Assembly (NCBI RefSeq): GCF_033343995.1
Contig: NZ_CP137573.1
Location: 7,101,001 to 7,165,000, forward strand
From: Streptomyces sp. HUAS YS2
GTDB taxonomy: Bacteria; Actinomycetota; Actinomycetes; Streptomycetales; Streptomycetaceae
Length of the DNA stretch: 64,000 nucleotides
Direction of reading: 5' to 3'
Within the stretch, counting starts at the first letter, position 1. Every line of letters begins with the position of its first letter. The translations under genes were made by a program, and so were the position numbers. The notes below the pieces were generated by a model that saw nothing but the letters and a program-made list of their open reading frames with translations, did not search any database and had not been told where the DNA came from. This document shows, piece after piece, positions 8,282 to 15,535 of the stretch.

Positions 8282-9619
8282 TCAGTCGTTCCGGCCGAGG
8301 AGCAGCCCGCTGGGCTCGGCCAGTTCCCCGCCGTCGTGGATGCGCTCGCCGCGCAGCCAGGTGGACTTGACCACGCCGTACAACGTCCTGCCCGCGTAGG
8401 CGGTGACCCGGTTGCGGTGCTGGAGCCCGGCCGGGTCGACGGTGAAGGTCTCGTCGGGCGCGAGGACCGCGAAGTCCGCGTCCCGGCCCGCCTCGATCGC
8501 GCCCTTGCGCGCCAGACCCGCGAGCCGGGCGGGGGCGGCGGACATCCAGCGGACCACGTCGTCCAGGCCGTGGCCGCGGCGGCGGGCCTCGGTCCAGATC
8601 GCCGGCAGGCCGAGCTGGAGGGACGAGATGCCGCCCCAGGCCGACGCGAAGTCGCCGGTCTTCAGATCGGCCGTGGACGGCGAGTGGTCGGAGACGATGC
8701 AGTCGATCGTCCCGTCCGCCAGGCCCTCCCACAGCGCGTCCTGGTTGGACGCCTCGCGGATCGGCGGGCAGCACTTGAACTCGGTCGCGCCGTCCGGGAC
8801 TTCCCCGGCCGTGAGGGTGAGGAAGTGCGGGCAGGACTCGACGGTGATCTTGACGCCCTCGGCCTTGGCGGCGGCGATGAGCGGCAGCGCGTCGGAGGAC
8901 GACAGGTGCAGGACGTGGACGCGGGCGTTGAGCCGGCGGGCCTGGTCGATCAGGTTCTGGACCGCCGTGTTCTCGGCGTCACGGGGCCGGGACGCCAGGA
9001 AGTCCGCGTACTTCGCGCCCGACTTCTGCGGGGCCGCCGCCAGGTGGTGCGGGTCCTCGGCGTGCACGATCATCAGTCCGCCGAACCCGGCGATCTCGGC
9101 GAGCGAAGTCGCCAGCTGGTCCTGGTTCAGCTCCGGGAACTCGTCCACGCCGGACGGCGACAGGAAGCACTTGAAGCCGAAGACCCCGGCGTCGAACAGC
9201 GGCCGCAGGTCCTTGACGTTGTCCGGGAGGGCGCCGCCCCAGAAGCCGACGTCGATGTGCGCCTTGGTCCGGGCGACGTCCTGCTTGACCCGCAGGTGCT
9301 CGACCGTGGTGGTCGGCGGCAGTGAGTTCAGCGGCATGTCGAGCAGGGTGGTGATGCCACCGGCCGCCGCGGCACGGGTCGCCGTCCAGAAGCCCTCCCA
9401 CTCGGTGCGGCCGGGGTCGTTCACGTGTACATGGGTGTCGACGAGCCCGGGGAGCACGACGTCGTCGCCGAAGTCCTCCAGCCGGGCGCCGGCCGGGACC
9501 TCGGCGTCGTACGGCAGTACCGCCGCGATCGTCCCGCCGGAGACGGCGATCGATGCCGCGCGGGTGCCCTCGGGAGTGATGACACGGGTCGAACGCAATA
9601 CGAGCTGTACGTCGGGCAA
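8282..9619 (-). CDS. allB: Allantoinase
   Basis: AllB hydrolyses allantoin to allantoate in purine breakdown. The 445-residue amidohydrolase has the metal-binding DTHVHVNDPGRTEWEGF, the carboxylated-lysine block GFKCFLSPSGV, then VHAEDPHHLA, HVLHLSSSDAL and the catalytic SDHSPS. The usual start is TTG at 9619, preceded by GAGGAGG at good spacing; an ATG at 9646 would add residues that do not look like the family. It is last in a leftward operon after a racemase and an NCS1 permease. Dihydropyrimidinase/hydantoinase is the main alternative, but NDPGRTEWEGF favours allantoinase. Confidence 0.93.
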   Translation of the reverse strand: MPDVQLVLRSTRVITPEGTRAASIAVSGGTIAAVLPYDAEVPAGARLEDFGDDVVLPGLVDTHVHVNDPGRTEWEGFWTATRAAAAGGITTLLDMPLNSLPPTTTVEHLRVKQDVARTKAHIDVGFWGGALPDNVKDLRPLFDAGVFGFKCFLSPSGVDEFPELNQDQLATSLAEIAGFGGLMIVHAEDPHHLAAAPQKSGAKYADFLASRPRDAENTAVQNLIDQARRLNARVHVLHLSSSDALPLIAAAKAEGVKITVESCPHFLTLTAGEVPDGATEFKCCPPIREASNQDALWEGLADGTIDCIVSDHSPSTADLKTGDFASAWGGISSLQLGLPAIWTEARRRGHGLDDVVRWMSAAPARLAGLARKGAIEAGRDADFAVLAPDETFTVDPAGLQHRNRVTAYAGRTLYGVVKSTWLRGERIHDGGELAEPSGLLLGRND

Positions 9620-9668
9620 CGGAGCCCTCCTCTTCTGCGGTTGCACTTGTCCTCGTCGGTGACGCGTA

Positions 9669-10394
9669 TCAGCGGGCCTGCGGAGGCCAGTTGACGATCC
9701 GCTTGGGCCGCGGCGGCGCGTACGTGCGCACCTTCGAGGTGGACAGGCCGAGACGGACGAGCGACTCGGCGATGGTCACGGCGGCGCTCACGCCGTCGAC
9801 GACGGGCACCCCGGTGCGCTCGACGACGCGCTCGGTGAGGCCGGACATGCCTCCGCAGCCCAGGCAGATGACCTCTGCCCGGTCGTCCTCCACCGCGCGG
9901 GCGGCCTGCTCGACGATGGCCTCGACGGCCGCCTTCTCGTCGCGCTCCAGGTCGAGCACGGCGAGCCCGCTGGCGCGCACGGAGGCGCACCGCGCGCTCA
10001 GGCCGGCGGTGTGCAGCCGCTCCTCGATCAGCGGGACCGTCCGGTCGAGGCTGGTGACGACGGAGTAACTGCGGCCGAGGAACTGGGCGGTGGTCGCCGC
10101 CGCCTCGGTGATGTCGACGACCGGCACGTCGAGGAGTTCCTGCAGGCCCTCCCGGCCGTGCTCGCCGTACCCGGCCTGGATCACCGCGTCGAACGGCTCG
10201 GGGTAGGCGCGGACGGTCTCCATCACGGCGATGGCGGCGAGGTAGCTCTCGTAGTTGCCCTCGACGGACTCCGCCCCGAAGGCGGGGGTCAGCGGGACGA
10301 TCTCGGTGCCGGGGGAGGCCGCGGCCGCCGCCTGCCGGCCGATGGATTCGGTGATCGACTCAGTGGTGTTGACGTTGGCGACGAGAATGCGCAT
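9669..10394 (-). CDS. Asp/Glu/hydantoin racemase family protein, probable allantoin racemase
   Basis: This 241-residue protein opens with MRILVANVNTTESITESIG, the usual N-terminus of hydantoin and allantoin racemases. Two cysteines are expected at the active site; CLGCGGMSGL holds one pair, and the first half carries AVIQAGYGEHG where many relatives have a Cys (DAVIxACFGDPG-like). The first catalytic Cys may thus be replaced here, which deserves checking. The position between an NCS1 permease and allantoinase suggests interconversion of (R)- and (S)-allantoin, so that the stereospecific allantoinase can use both. It lies 23 bp after the permease and 49 bp before allB. Confidence 0.87.
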   Translation of the reverse strand: MRILVANVNTTESITESIGRQAAAAASPGTEIVPLTPAFGAESVEGNYESYLAAIAVMETVRAYPEPFDAVIQAGYGEHGREGLQELLDVPVVDITEAAATTAQFLGRSYSVVTSLDRTVPLIEERLHTAGLSARCASVRASGLAVLDLERDEKAAVEAIVEQAARAVEDDRAEVICLGCGGMSGLTERVVERTGVPVVDGVSAAVTIAESLVRLGLSTSKVRTYAPPRPKRIVNWPPQAR

Positions 10395-10417
10395 GGTTCC
10401 GCCTTCGGCTCGGTGGG

Positions 10418-11896
10418 TCATTCGGCGGCGACGGCGATGGCCTCGCCGTCCACGTCCCGGATCTGCGCGCCGCGGTCCGCGATCAGCGCGTACAGCGCGG
10501 CGCCGAGGATGGCGCCCACGAACCAGGAGAATCCGGCCACGGACTGGAAGAAGGGCAGTAGGGCGACGACGACGGCGACCGCGGCGCTGGGCACGAAGGC
10601 CGCGACGGCCCGGGGGTTGAAGCCGCCGCGGTAGTGGTACTCGCCCTGCGGGTTCTCCGTGTACAGGTCGGGCACGTTGATCCGGGCCTTCCGCAGCAGC
10701 CAGTAGTCCGCCATGATCACGCCGAACAGGGGGCCGAGCAGGGCGCCGAGCCCACCGAGGAAGTAGTTCACGACGATCGGGCTGTTGTAGAGGTTCCAGG
10801 GCAGGATCGCCAGGCCGAGGACCGCGCTCACCACGCCCGCCCGGCGGAAGTCGAGCCGGCGCGGGAAGAGGTCGATCAGGGCGTAGATCGGCGCCACGAA
10901 GTTGGCCAGCAGGTTCACCGCGACCGTCAGGGCGATCAGCGCGAGCGAGGCCGTCGCGAGCAGCAGCATGTTCGGGATGGTCCGGACGATGTCCGTGGGG
11001 CTGGTGATGATCCGCCCGTCGAGCTTGAACTGTGCCCCGCTGAGGACCACGACGATGACCGCGAAGAACAGCATGTTCAGCGGGATGCCGATGACATTGC
11101 CGCGGACGATCGAGGCGCGGCTCTTCGCGGACCGGGTGAAGTCGCAGAAGTTGAGCACGAACGTTCCGTAGATGACCACCCACAGCGCGGCGGCCTGCAG
11201 GATCTGCAGCCACATCGCGCCGCCGGTGAGCGGCGCGTCGACGGACAGCGAGATCGCGGCGTCCGCACGGACGAACATCCAGATCGCGAGGGCGCACATG
11301 GTGATCAGGGTGGTGGGCGCCGCGAAGGCCATGTACCGCCGGATCATCTGCATCCCGTAGCTCACGATGACGAGCTGCAGGGCCCACAGGGTCATGAAGG
11401 TGATCCAGCCGAGGGTCGACTGGCCGAGCAGCGAGTTCGCGTCCAGGCTGCGAAGCCCCGGGAACATCGCGATGAGCAGGGCGCTCAGGACGGTCGAGGC
11501 CAGGTAGGTCTGGATGCCGAACCAGGCGATGGCGACGATGCCGCGGACGGCCGCCGGGATCTTCGCACCCTTGATGCCGAACGCGATGCGGCTCATGACG
11601 GGGAAGGGGACGCCCGTCTTGTGCCCCATGAACCCGGACAGCGTCAGGAGCAGGAAGAGCAGCACCGACGCGAGGGCGAAGGCGGCCAGGATGCCCCAGA
11701 TGTTCAGCCCGAGGGCGAAGAGGCCGATCGCGAACGCGTAGTTCCCGAGGCTGTGCACGTCGTTGGCCCAGAGCGTGAAGACGTTGTACGCGCCCCAGCG
11801 GCGCCCCTCCTTCTTCGTGGGGGCCAGATCGTAGGTGTACAGGACGGAGCTGGCTCCGTCGGCGGTCTCGGGCGGCCGGGCATCCACAGCGGTCAT
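10418..11896 (-). CDS. NCS1-family nucleobase/allantoin permease
   Basis: This 492-residue membrane protein has about 12 hydrophobic spans. It has the NCS1 landmarks NVFTLWANDVHSLGNYAFAIG in helix 1 and GFMGHKTGVPFPVMSRIAFG, and NFCDFTRSAKS in the middle. NCS1 members carry allantoin, hydantoin, cytosine or uracil; the racemase and allantoinase downstream favour allantoin. The ATG 11896 (MTAVDARPP) is the likely start; a further frame extension to 11929 runs into the inverted repeats. It is first in the leftward operon, so the repeats at 11922-11954 lie in its promoter region. Confidence 0.93.
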   Translation of the reverse strand: MTAVDARPPETADGASSVLYTYDLAPTKKEGRRWGAYNVFTLWANDVHSLGNYAFAIGLFALGLNIWGILAAFALASVLLFLLLTLSGFMGHKTGVPFPVMSRIAFGIKGAKIPAAVRGIVAIAWFGIQTYLASTVLSALLIAMFPGLRSLDANSLLGQSTLGWITFMTLWALQLVIVSYGMQMIRRYMAFAAPTTLITMCALAIWMFVRADAAISLSVDAPLTGGAMWLQILQAAALWVVIYGTFVLNFCDFTRSAKSRASIVRGNVIGIPLNMLFFAVIVVVLSGAQFKLDGRIITSPTDIVRTIPNMLLLATASLALIALTVAVNLLANFVAPIYALIDLFPRRLDFRRAGVVSAVLGLAILPWNLYNSPIVVNYFLGGLGALLGPLFGVIMADYWLLRKARINVPDLYTENPQGEYHYRGGFNPRAVAAFVPSAAVAVVVALLPFFQSVAGFSWFVGAILGAALYALIADRGAQIRDVDGEAIAVAAE

Positions 11897-11921
11897 CGAA
11901 GGGGCCTCACGTGTTAGAGGT

Positions 11922-11954
11922 TTCCACAAAGTGGAAGTAGTTTTCCGTTCGGAA
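11922..11954 (-). promoter_or_regulatory. Two adjacent TTCC-GGAA inverted repeats before the allantoin operon
   Basis: TTCCACAAAGTGGAA (11922-11936) and TTCCGTTCGGAA (11943-11954) are inverted repeats 21 bp apart, in an A/T-rich patch unlike its surroundings. They lie just upstream of the permease start and divergent from the YCII gene. The shape is like IclR-type (AllR-like) operators, but no such regulator gene is adjacent. The rest of the 181-bp gap shows no further signal. Confidence 0.55.
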
Positions 11955-12077
11955 GAACGTAGTTTTCTCCAATGGCGTCGTCAAGGGATTCCGGTCGGCA
12001 ACTTCCCGGCGCGGCGACGCCGCCCCTACGTGCGGAAACGGCTCGACCCGGGCGCCCGTGGGAGGAGAAGGTGAGGT

Positions 12078-12626
12078 ATGGAGTTCCTCTGCTACCACCG
12101 AGACCGGCCCGGTTCGACGACGCTGCGCGGCGAGCTGCTGGAAGAGCACTGGTCCTATATGGACCGCTTCGAGAAGGAGCTGATCGCGCGCGGGCCGACC
12201 TTCGCCGAGGACGGCGAGACGCCCAGCGGCAGCGTGCACATCGTCGATCTGCCCGACCCCGCCGCCGCCCGCGCGTTCGCCTTCGACGAGCCGAACCACC
12301 AGGCCGGCATCTTCCGGGACGTGCTGGTGCGGCGGTGGCGCAACCTGCTGGGGCGCACGATGTGGGACTTCCCCGGCGGTCGGACCGGCGGCAACCGGTT
12401 CCTGGTGCTCGGGTTCGGCGCGGGGGAGCCGGTGGACCTCGAAGTCCCGGCGGACTCAAGTGAGTTGATCGCCTACGGGCCGCTGCTGTCGGACGACGGG
12501 GCCGCCTGGCTGGGCACGGCGATGCTCGTCCGCGCGCCGGACGCGGACACGGCGCGCGCGATCCTGACGGCTGACAGGTACGCCGCCGTCGAGGTGCACG
12601 ACTGGGAGTTCGGCGGGCGCCGGTAG
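12078..12626 (+). CDS. YCII-domain protein (two-part)
   Basis: This 182-residue protein starts MEFLCYHRDRPGS and contains LLEEHWSYMDRFEKELIARGPT and DLPDPAAARAFAFDEPNHQAGIF, the pattern of YCII-like small alpha/beta ferredoxin-fold proteins. The second half (MLVRAPDADTARAILTADRYAAVEVHDW) looks like a repeat of the same fold, so it is probably a fused dimer. The start has GAGAAGGTGAGG ahead of it. It diverges from the allantoin operon and may share its operator. Enzymatic function is not predictable; family members include chloromuconolactone dehalogenase-like and unknown proteins. Confidence 0.85.
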   Translation: MEFLCYHRDRPGSTTLRGELLEEHWSYMDRFEKELIARGPTFAEDGETPSGSVHIVDLPDPAAARAFAFDEPNHQAGIFRDVLVRRWRNLLGRTMWDFPGGRTGGNRFLVLGFGAGEPVDLEVPADSSELIAYGPLLSDDGAAWLGTAMLVRAPDADTARAILTADRYAAVEVHDWEFGGRR

Positions 12627-12638
12627 GCGCATGCGGGC

Positions 12639-12680
12639 GCGGGGTGGGCGAGGGCTCGGAAGCCCTCGCCCACCCCGCGG
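12639..12680. terminator. Strong bidirectional terminator hairpin
   Basis: A perfect 19-bp stem (CGCGGGGTGGGCGAGGGCT and its complement) with a CGGA tetraloop lies between the convergent YCII and aminotransferase genes. Confidence 0.75.
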
Positions 12681-12693
12681 CCGGTGCCGTCGC

Positions 12694-13923
12694 CTAGCGG
12701 TGCAGCGTGCCGCCCCGCGCGGCGACCGCCTCGGCGTCCGCGCCGGTGAGGACGGCGCTGATGCTGCGGGCCAGGTGGGGGATGCGGTGGGCCGTGATCC
12801 CGGCGATGTTGATGCGGCCGGCGGACGTGCCGTAGACGGCGAACCGGCGCCGCAGGTCCCGCATTTCGTCCGCGCTGAGGGGGAGCATCGAGAACATCCC
12901 CTTCTGACGGGCGAGGGACTCCGCCTCGGCACCGCGGCCCAGCGCGGCGAGATGGGCCGCCAGATCGGAGCGGTTCGACGTGATCCGGTCGCGCATCACG
13001 TCGAGTTCGGCACGCCACATGGTACGCAGGGACGTGTCCTCCAGGACGGTCGTGACGACGGCCGCGCCGTGCTCCGGAGGCATCGAGTACAGGGTGCGCG
13101 CCGCGTTCTGCAGTGTGGTCTCCACGTGCCGCAGGGCCTGACGGGACGGGCCGAGGACGATCGCACAGCCGGTGCGGTCGTTGTAGAGGCCGAAGTTCTT
13201 GGAGCAGCTGACCGCGATCAGGACCTCCGGCAGCCGGGCGGCGAGCATCCGCGTGGCCCGCAGGTCGGCCTCCAGGCCGTCGCCGAGCCCGTGGTACGCG
13301 AGGTCGACGAGGGGCACCCAACCGGTGGCCTCGGCCATGTCCGCCAGTGCGTCCCAGGCCTCGGGGGAGGGGTCGACACCGGTCGGGTTGTGGCAGCACC
13401 CCTGGAGCAGCACGACGTCGTGGCGCCGCGCGGCACGCAGGTCGTCGAGCATGCGGGCGGGGTCGGGAAGGCCCGCGGAGTCCAGCAGGCCGTACGTCCG
13501 GACCTGCAGGCCGGCCGCCTCCAGGATGGGGCGGTGGTTGACGTACGCGGGGTCGCTGATCCACACCGTCGCGCCGGGGTGCGTGCGGTGCATCAGGTCG
13601 GCCAGCAGGCGCAGTGCCCCGGTGCCGGCCACCGTCTGGACGGCCGCGGCCCGCTCAGGGCCGGCCTCCGGGCCCAGGACCATCGACAGCATGGCCCGGT
13701 TGAAGGCCGTACTGCCGGACAGCCCCCGGTACTCCTTCGAGGCGGAACCCTCCGCCAGACGTACCTCCGCCTCCCGGACCGCCGCCATGACGGGGGTGGT
13801 CCCGGTGTGGTCCCGGTACACCCCGAGCACGAGGTTCAGACGCTCCGGCCGCGGGTCGTCCGCGTATGCGGCGGTCAGCTCCCACAGCGGGTCGGCGGGC
13901 GGGGTGGGGAGCAGCTCAAGCAT
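12694..13923 (-). CDS. Aromatic/aspartate aminotransferase (class I, TyrB/AspC type)
   Basis: This 409-residue PLP aminotransferase has LNLVLGVYRDHTGTTPVM at the N-terminus, SKEYRGLSGS (substrate/PLP Tyr), LQGCCHNPTGVDPS and the Schiff-base lysine in SCSKNFGLYNDRTG. This is the subfamily Ia pattern of bacterial TyrB/AspC, in which amino groups move between aromatic or acidic amino acids and 2-oxoglutarate. ATG 13923 overlaps the end of the upstream DMT transporter by eight bases, so the two form a coupled operon. Together with the divergent Lrp regulator this suggests control by an amino acid. GRINIAGI carries the conserved carboxylate-binding Arg region near the C-terminus. Confidence 0.9.
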   Translation of the reverse strand: MLELLPTPPADPLWELTAAYADDPRPERLNLVLGVYRDHTGTTPVMAAVREAEVRLAEGSASKEYRGLSGSTAFNRAMLSMVLGPEAGPERAAAVQTVAGTGALRLLADLMHRTHPGATVWISDPAYVNHRPILEAAGLQVRTYGLLDSAGLPDPARMLDDLRAARRHDVVLLQGCCHNPTGVDPSPEAWDALADMAEATGWVPLVDLAYHGLGDGLEADLRATRMLAARLPEVLIAVSCSKNFGLYNDRTGCAIVLGPSRQALRHVETTLQNAARTLYSMPPEHGAAVVTTVLEDTSLRTMWRAELDVMRDRITSNRSDLAAHLAALGRGAEAESLARQKGMFSMLPLSADEMRDLRRRFAVYGTSAGRINIAGITAHRIPHLARSISAVLTGADAEAVAARGGTLHR

Positions 13924-14896
13924 CGGCGGGACCCTTGGGTCGGGGGCGCCGGTTCGCGAGGACGACACCCGAGGTGATCAGGGGAACGCCGACCAGGACG
14001 GAAAGGGTCGGCGACTCGTTGAGGAGGGGGACGGCGAGCAGGACGACGACGACCGGGCTCAGGCTTCCGACGACCGCACTGCGCTCCGGCCCCAGCCTGC
14101 GGATGGCGAAGGCGTACAGCAGGCCGGCGCACAGACCGACCCCCAGTCCCTGTACGACGAGGAACAGCAGGACGTCACCGCCGGCCGCGTGGGCGATCCC
14201 GGTCGGCAGGACGCCGGTCAGCACCAGCAGGGCGACCACGGCGAACGACGGCAGGCACAGCAGCCCGATGGACCCGACGGGGTCGAGCTCCACCTCCCGC
14301 AGCCCCACCGTGTAGAGCGCCCACAGTCCGCTGGCGACCAGCAGTGCGCCCGAACCGAGCAGCACGTCCTGGTCCAGCGCGGTCGTGTGGCGCCACACCA
14401 GCGCGACGACTCCGGTGACGATCAGCACGAGACCGGCCGTCTGTGTGCCGCGCGGCAGGCTGCGCCCGCTCGCCACCACGAGCGCGGAGACGAACAGCGG
14501 GACCATGCCCGGCACGATCGCACCGACGAACGCGGCCGACGTCAGCGAGCCGCCGTACATGACCATGAGGAAGAACGGCACCCCCGCGCCGCAGACGATC
14601 TTGGCGGCCGGGCCCGGCCGCACGGCCCGCAGCAGGTGCCGACGGCGCCAGAGCGCGGGCGCCAGGACGACCAGCGGGACGCCGAACCGCAACAGCGCGG
14701 CGTCGGCCGGCAACAGGGTGGAGGAGCCGAGCGCCCGGGCGCTCAGGGCGAACCCGGCCCAGATGATCACGGTGAAGCCGAGGGCCAGCAGGCCCGCCGT
14801 CCGCGGCGACAGCCCGCCGCGCCCAGCGGCGCCGAGCGCGCGCGAGGCTCCCCGCGCCCCGGGCGGCGCCGCCTCTGCCGTGTTCGTCGTGACCAC
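13916..14896 (-). CDS. DMT/EamA-family transporter, probable amino-acid or metabolite exporter
   Basis: This 326-residue protein has ten predicted membrane helices in two EamA halves, ending with GPERSAVVGSLSPVVVVLLA and LNESPTLSVLVGVPLI, the typical second-repeat motif. The likely start is GTG 14896 (MVTTNTAEA), which has GGGAGGG upstream; the longer frame to 14932 lacks such a site. It overlaps the aminotransferase by eight bases and diverges from an Lrp-type regulator, a layout common for amino-acid exporters. Confidence 0.87.
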   Translation of the reverse strand: MVTTNTAEAAPPGARGASRALGAAGRGGLSPRTAGLLALGFTVIIWAGFALSARALGSSTLLPADAALLRFGVPLVVLAPALWRRRHLLRAVRPGPAAKIVCGAGVPFFLMVMYGGSLTSAAFVGAIVPGMVPLFVSALVVASGRSLPRGTQTAGLVLIVTGVVALVWRHTTALDQDVLLGSGALLVASGLWALYTVGLREVELDPVGSIGLLCLPSFAVVALLVLTGVLPTGIAHAAGGDVLLFLVVQGLGVGLCAGLLYAFAIRRLGPERSAVVGSLSPVVVVLLAVPLLNESPTLSVLVGVPLITSGVVLANRRPRPKGPADA

Positions 14897-14987
14897 CTGG
14901 ATCCCTCCCGCTCGGGTACATGCCGACGGCACCGACCCCTGTCGTCACCGTCCTCGGCAACGGTAGGCGTTTCGGCGGGGCAGCCGA

Positions 14988-15034
14988 TTGCCAGTTCTGC
15001 CCTCCACGCCTAGCTTGGGGGCAGAATCTGCCAA
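14988..15034 (+). promoter_or_regulatory. Lrp-type operator pair between DMT transporter and Lrp gene
   Basis: A 13-bp palindrome GGCAGAATCTGCC lies about 25 bp before the Lrp start, and the same half-site in reverse (TTGCCAGTTCTGCCC) lies about 20 bp further left. Together they fit binding of an Lrp/AsnC oligomer that controls itself and the divergent transporter-aminotransferase operon. Confidence 0.5.
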
Positions 15035-15054
15035 GATCGGCCAAGGAGTGAACG

Positions 15055-15519
15055 TTGGACTCAGTGGATCTCCGGATCATCCACGAGTTGCAGGCGGACG
15101 GACGGCTGTCCAACCAGGACCTCGCCGACCGCGTCCGGCTGTCCCCCTCCCCGTGCCTGCGCCGGGTGCGGCGCCTGGAGGAGGCCGGCCTGATCAGCGG
15201 GTACACCGCGATGGTCGACCAGGTCGCCTTCGGCCTCCCGATCACCGTCTTCGTACGGATCGGCCTGGAACGCCACACCGCCGAGGCGGTCAACGTGTTC
15301 GAGCACCACGTGGGGCTCATCGACCACATCCAGGACTGCTATCTGATGGCGGGCAGCAGCGACTACCTGCTCCGCATCGTGATCGAGAGCCTGGAGGCGT
15401 ACGAGCGGCTGGTCCGCACCCGGATCCATGCCATCCCCGGGATCGCCTCCATCGAGTCCAGCTTCGCCTTCGGCAGCGTCAAGCAGTCCAAGGTCTTCCC
15501 CCGGCCGTCCCCCGCCTGA
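15055..15519 (+). CDS. Lrp/AsnC-family transcriptional regulator
   Basis: This 154-residue regulator has an N-terminal helix-turn-helix (LSNQDLADRVRLSPSPCLRRVRRLEEAGLI) and a C-terminal RAM/AsnC ligand domain (HIQDCYLMAGSSDYLLRIVIES). The start is TTG at 15055 with AAGGAG upstream. It diverges from the DMT transporter and aminotransferase, so it likely senses an amino acid and regulates their export and transamination. Palindromes in the gap support autoregulation. Confidence 0.94.
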   Translation: MDSVDLRIIHELQADGRLSNQDLADRVRLSPSPCLRRVRRLEEAGLISGYTAMVDQVAFGLPITVFVRIGLERHTAEAVNVFEHHVGLIDHIQDCYLMAGSSDYLLRIVIESLEAYERLVRTRIHAIPGIASIESSFAFGSVKQSKVFPRPSPA

Positions 15520-15535
15520 GGGGCGGCGTTGCACA

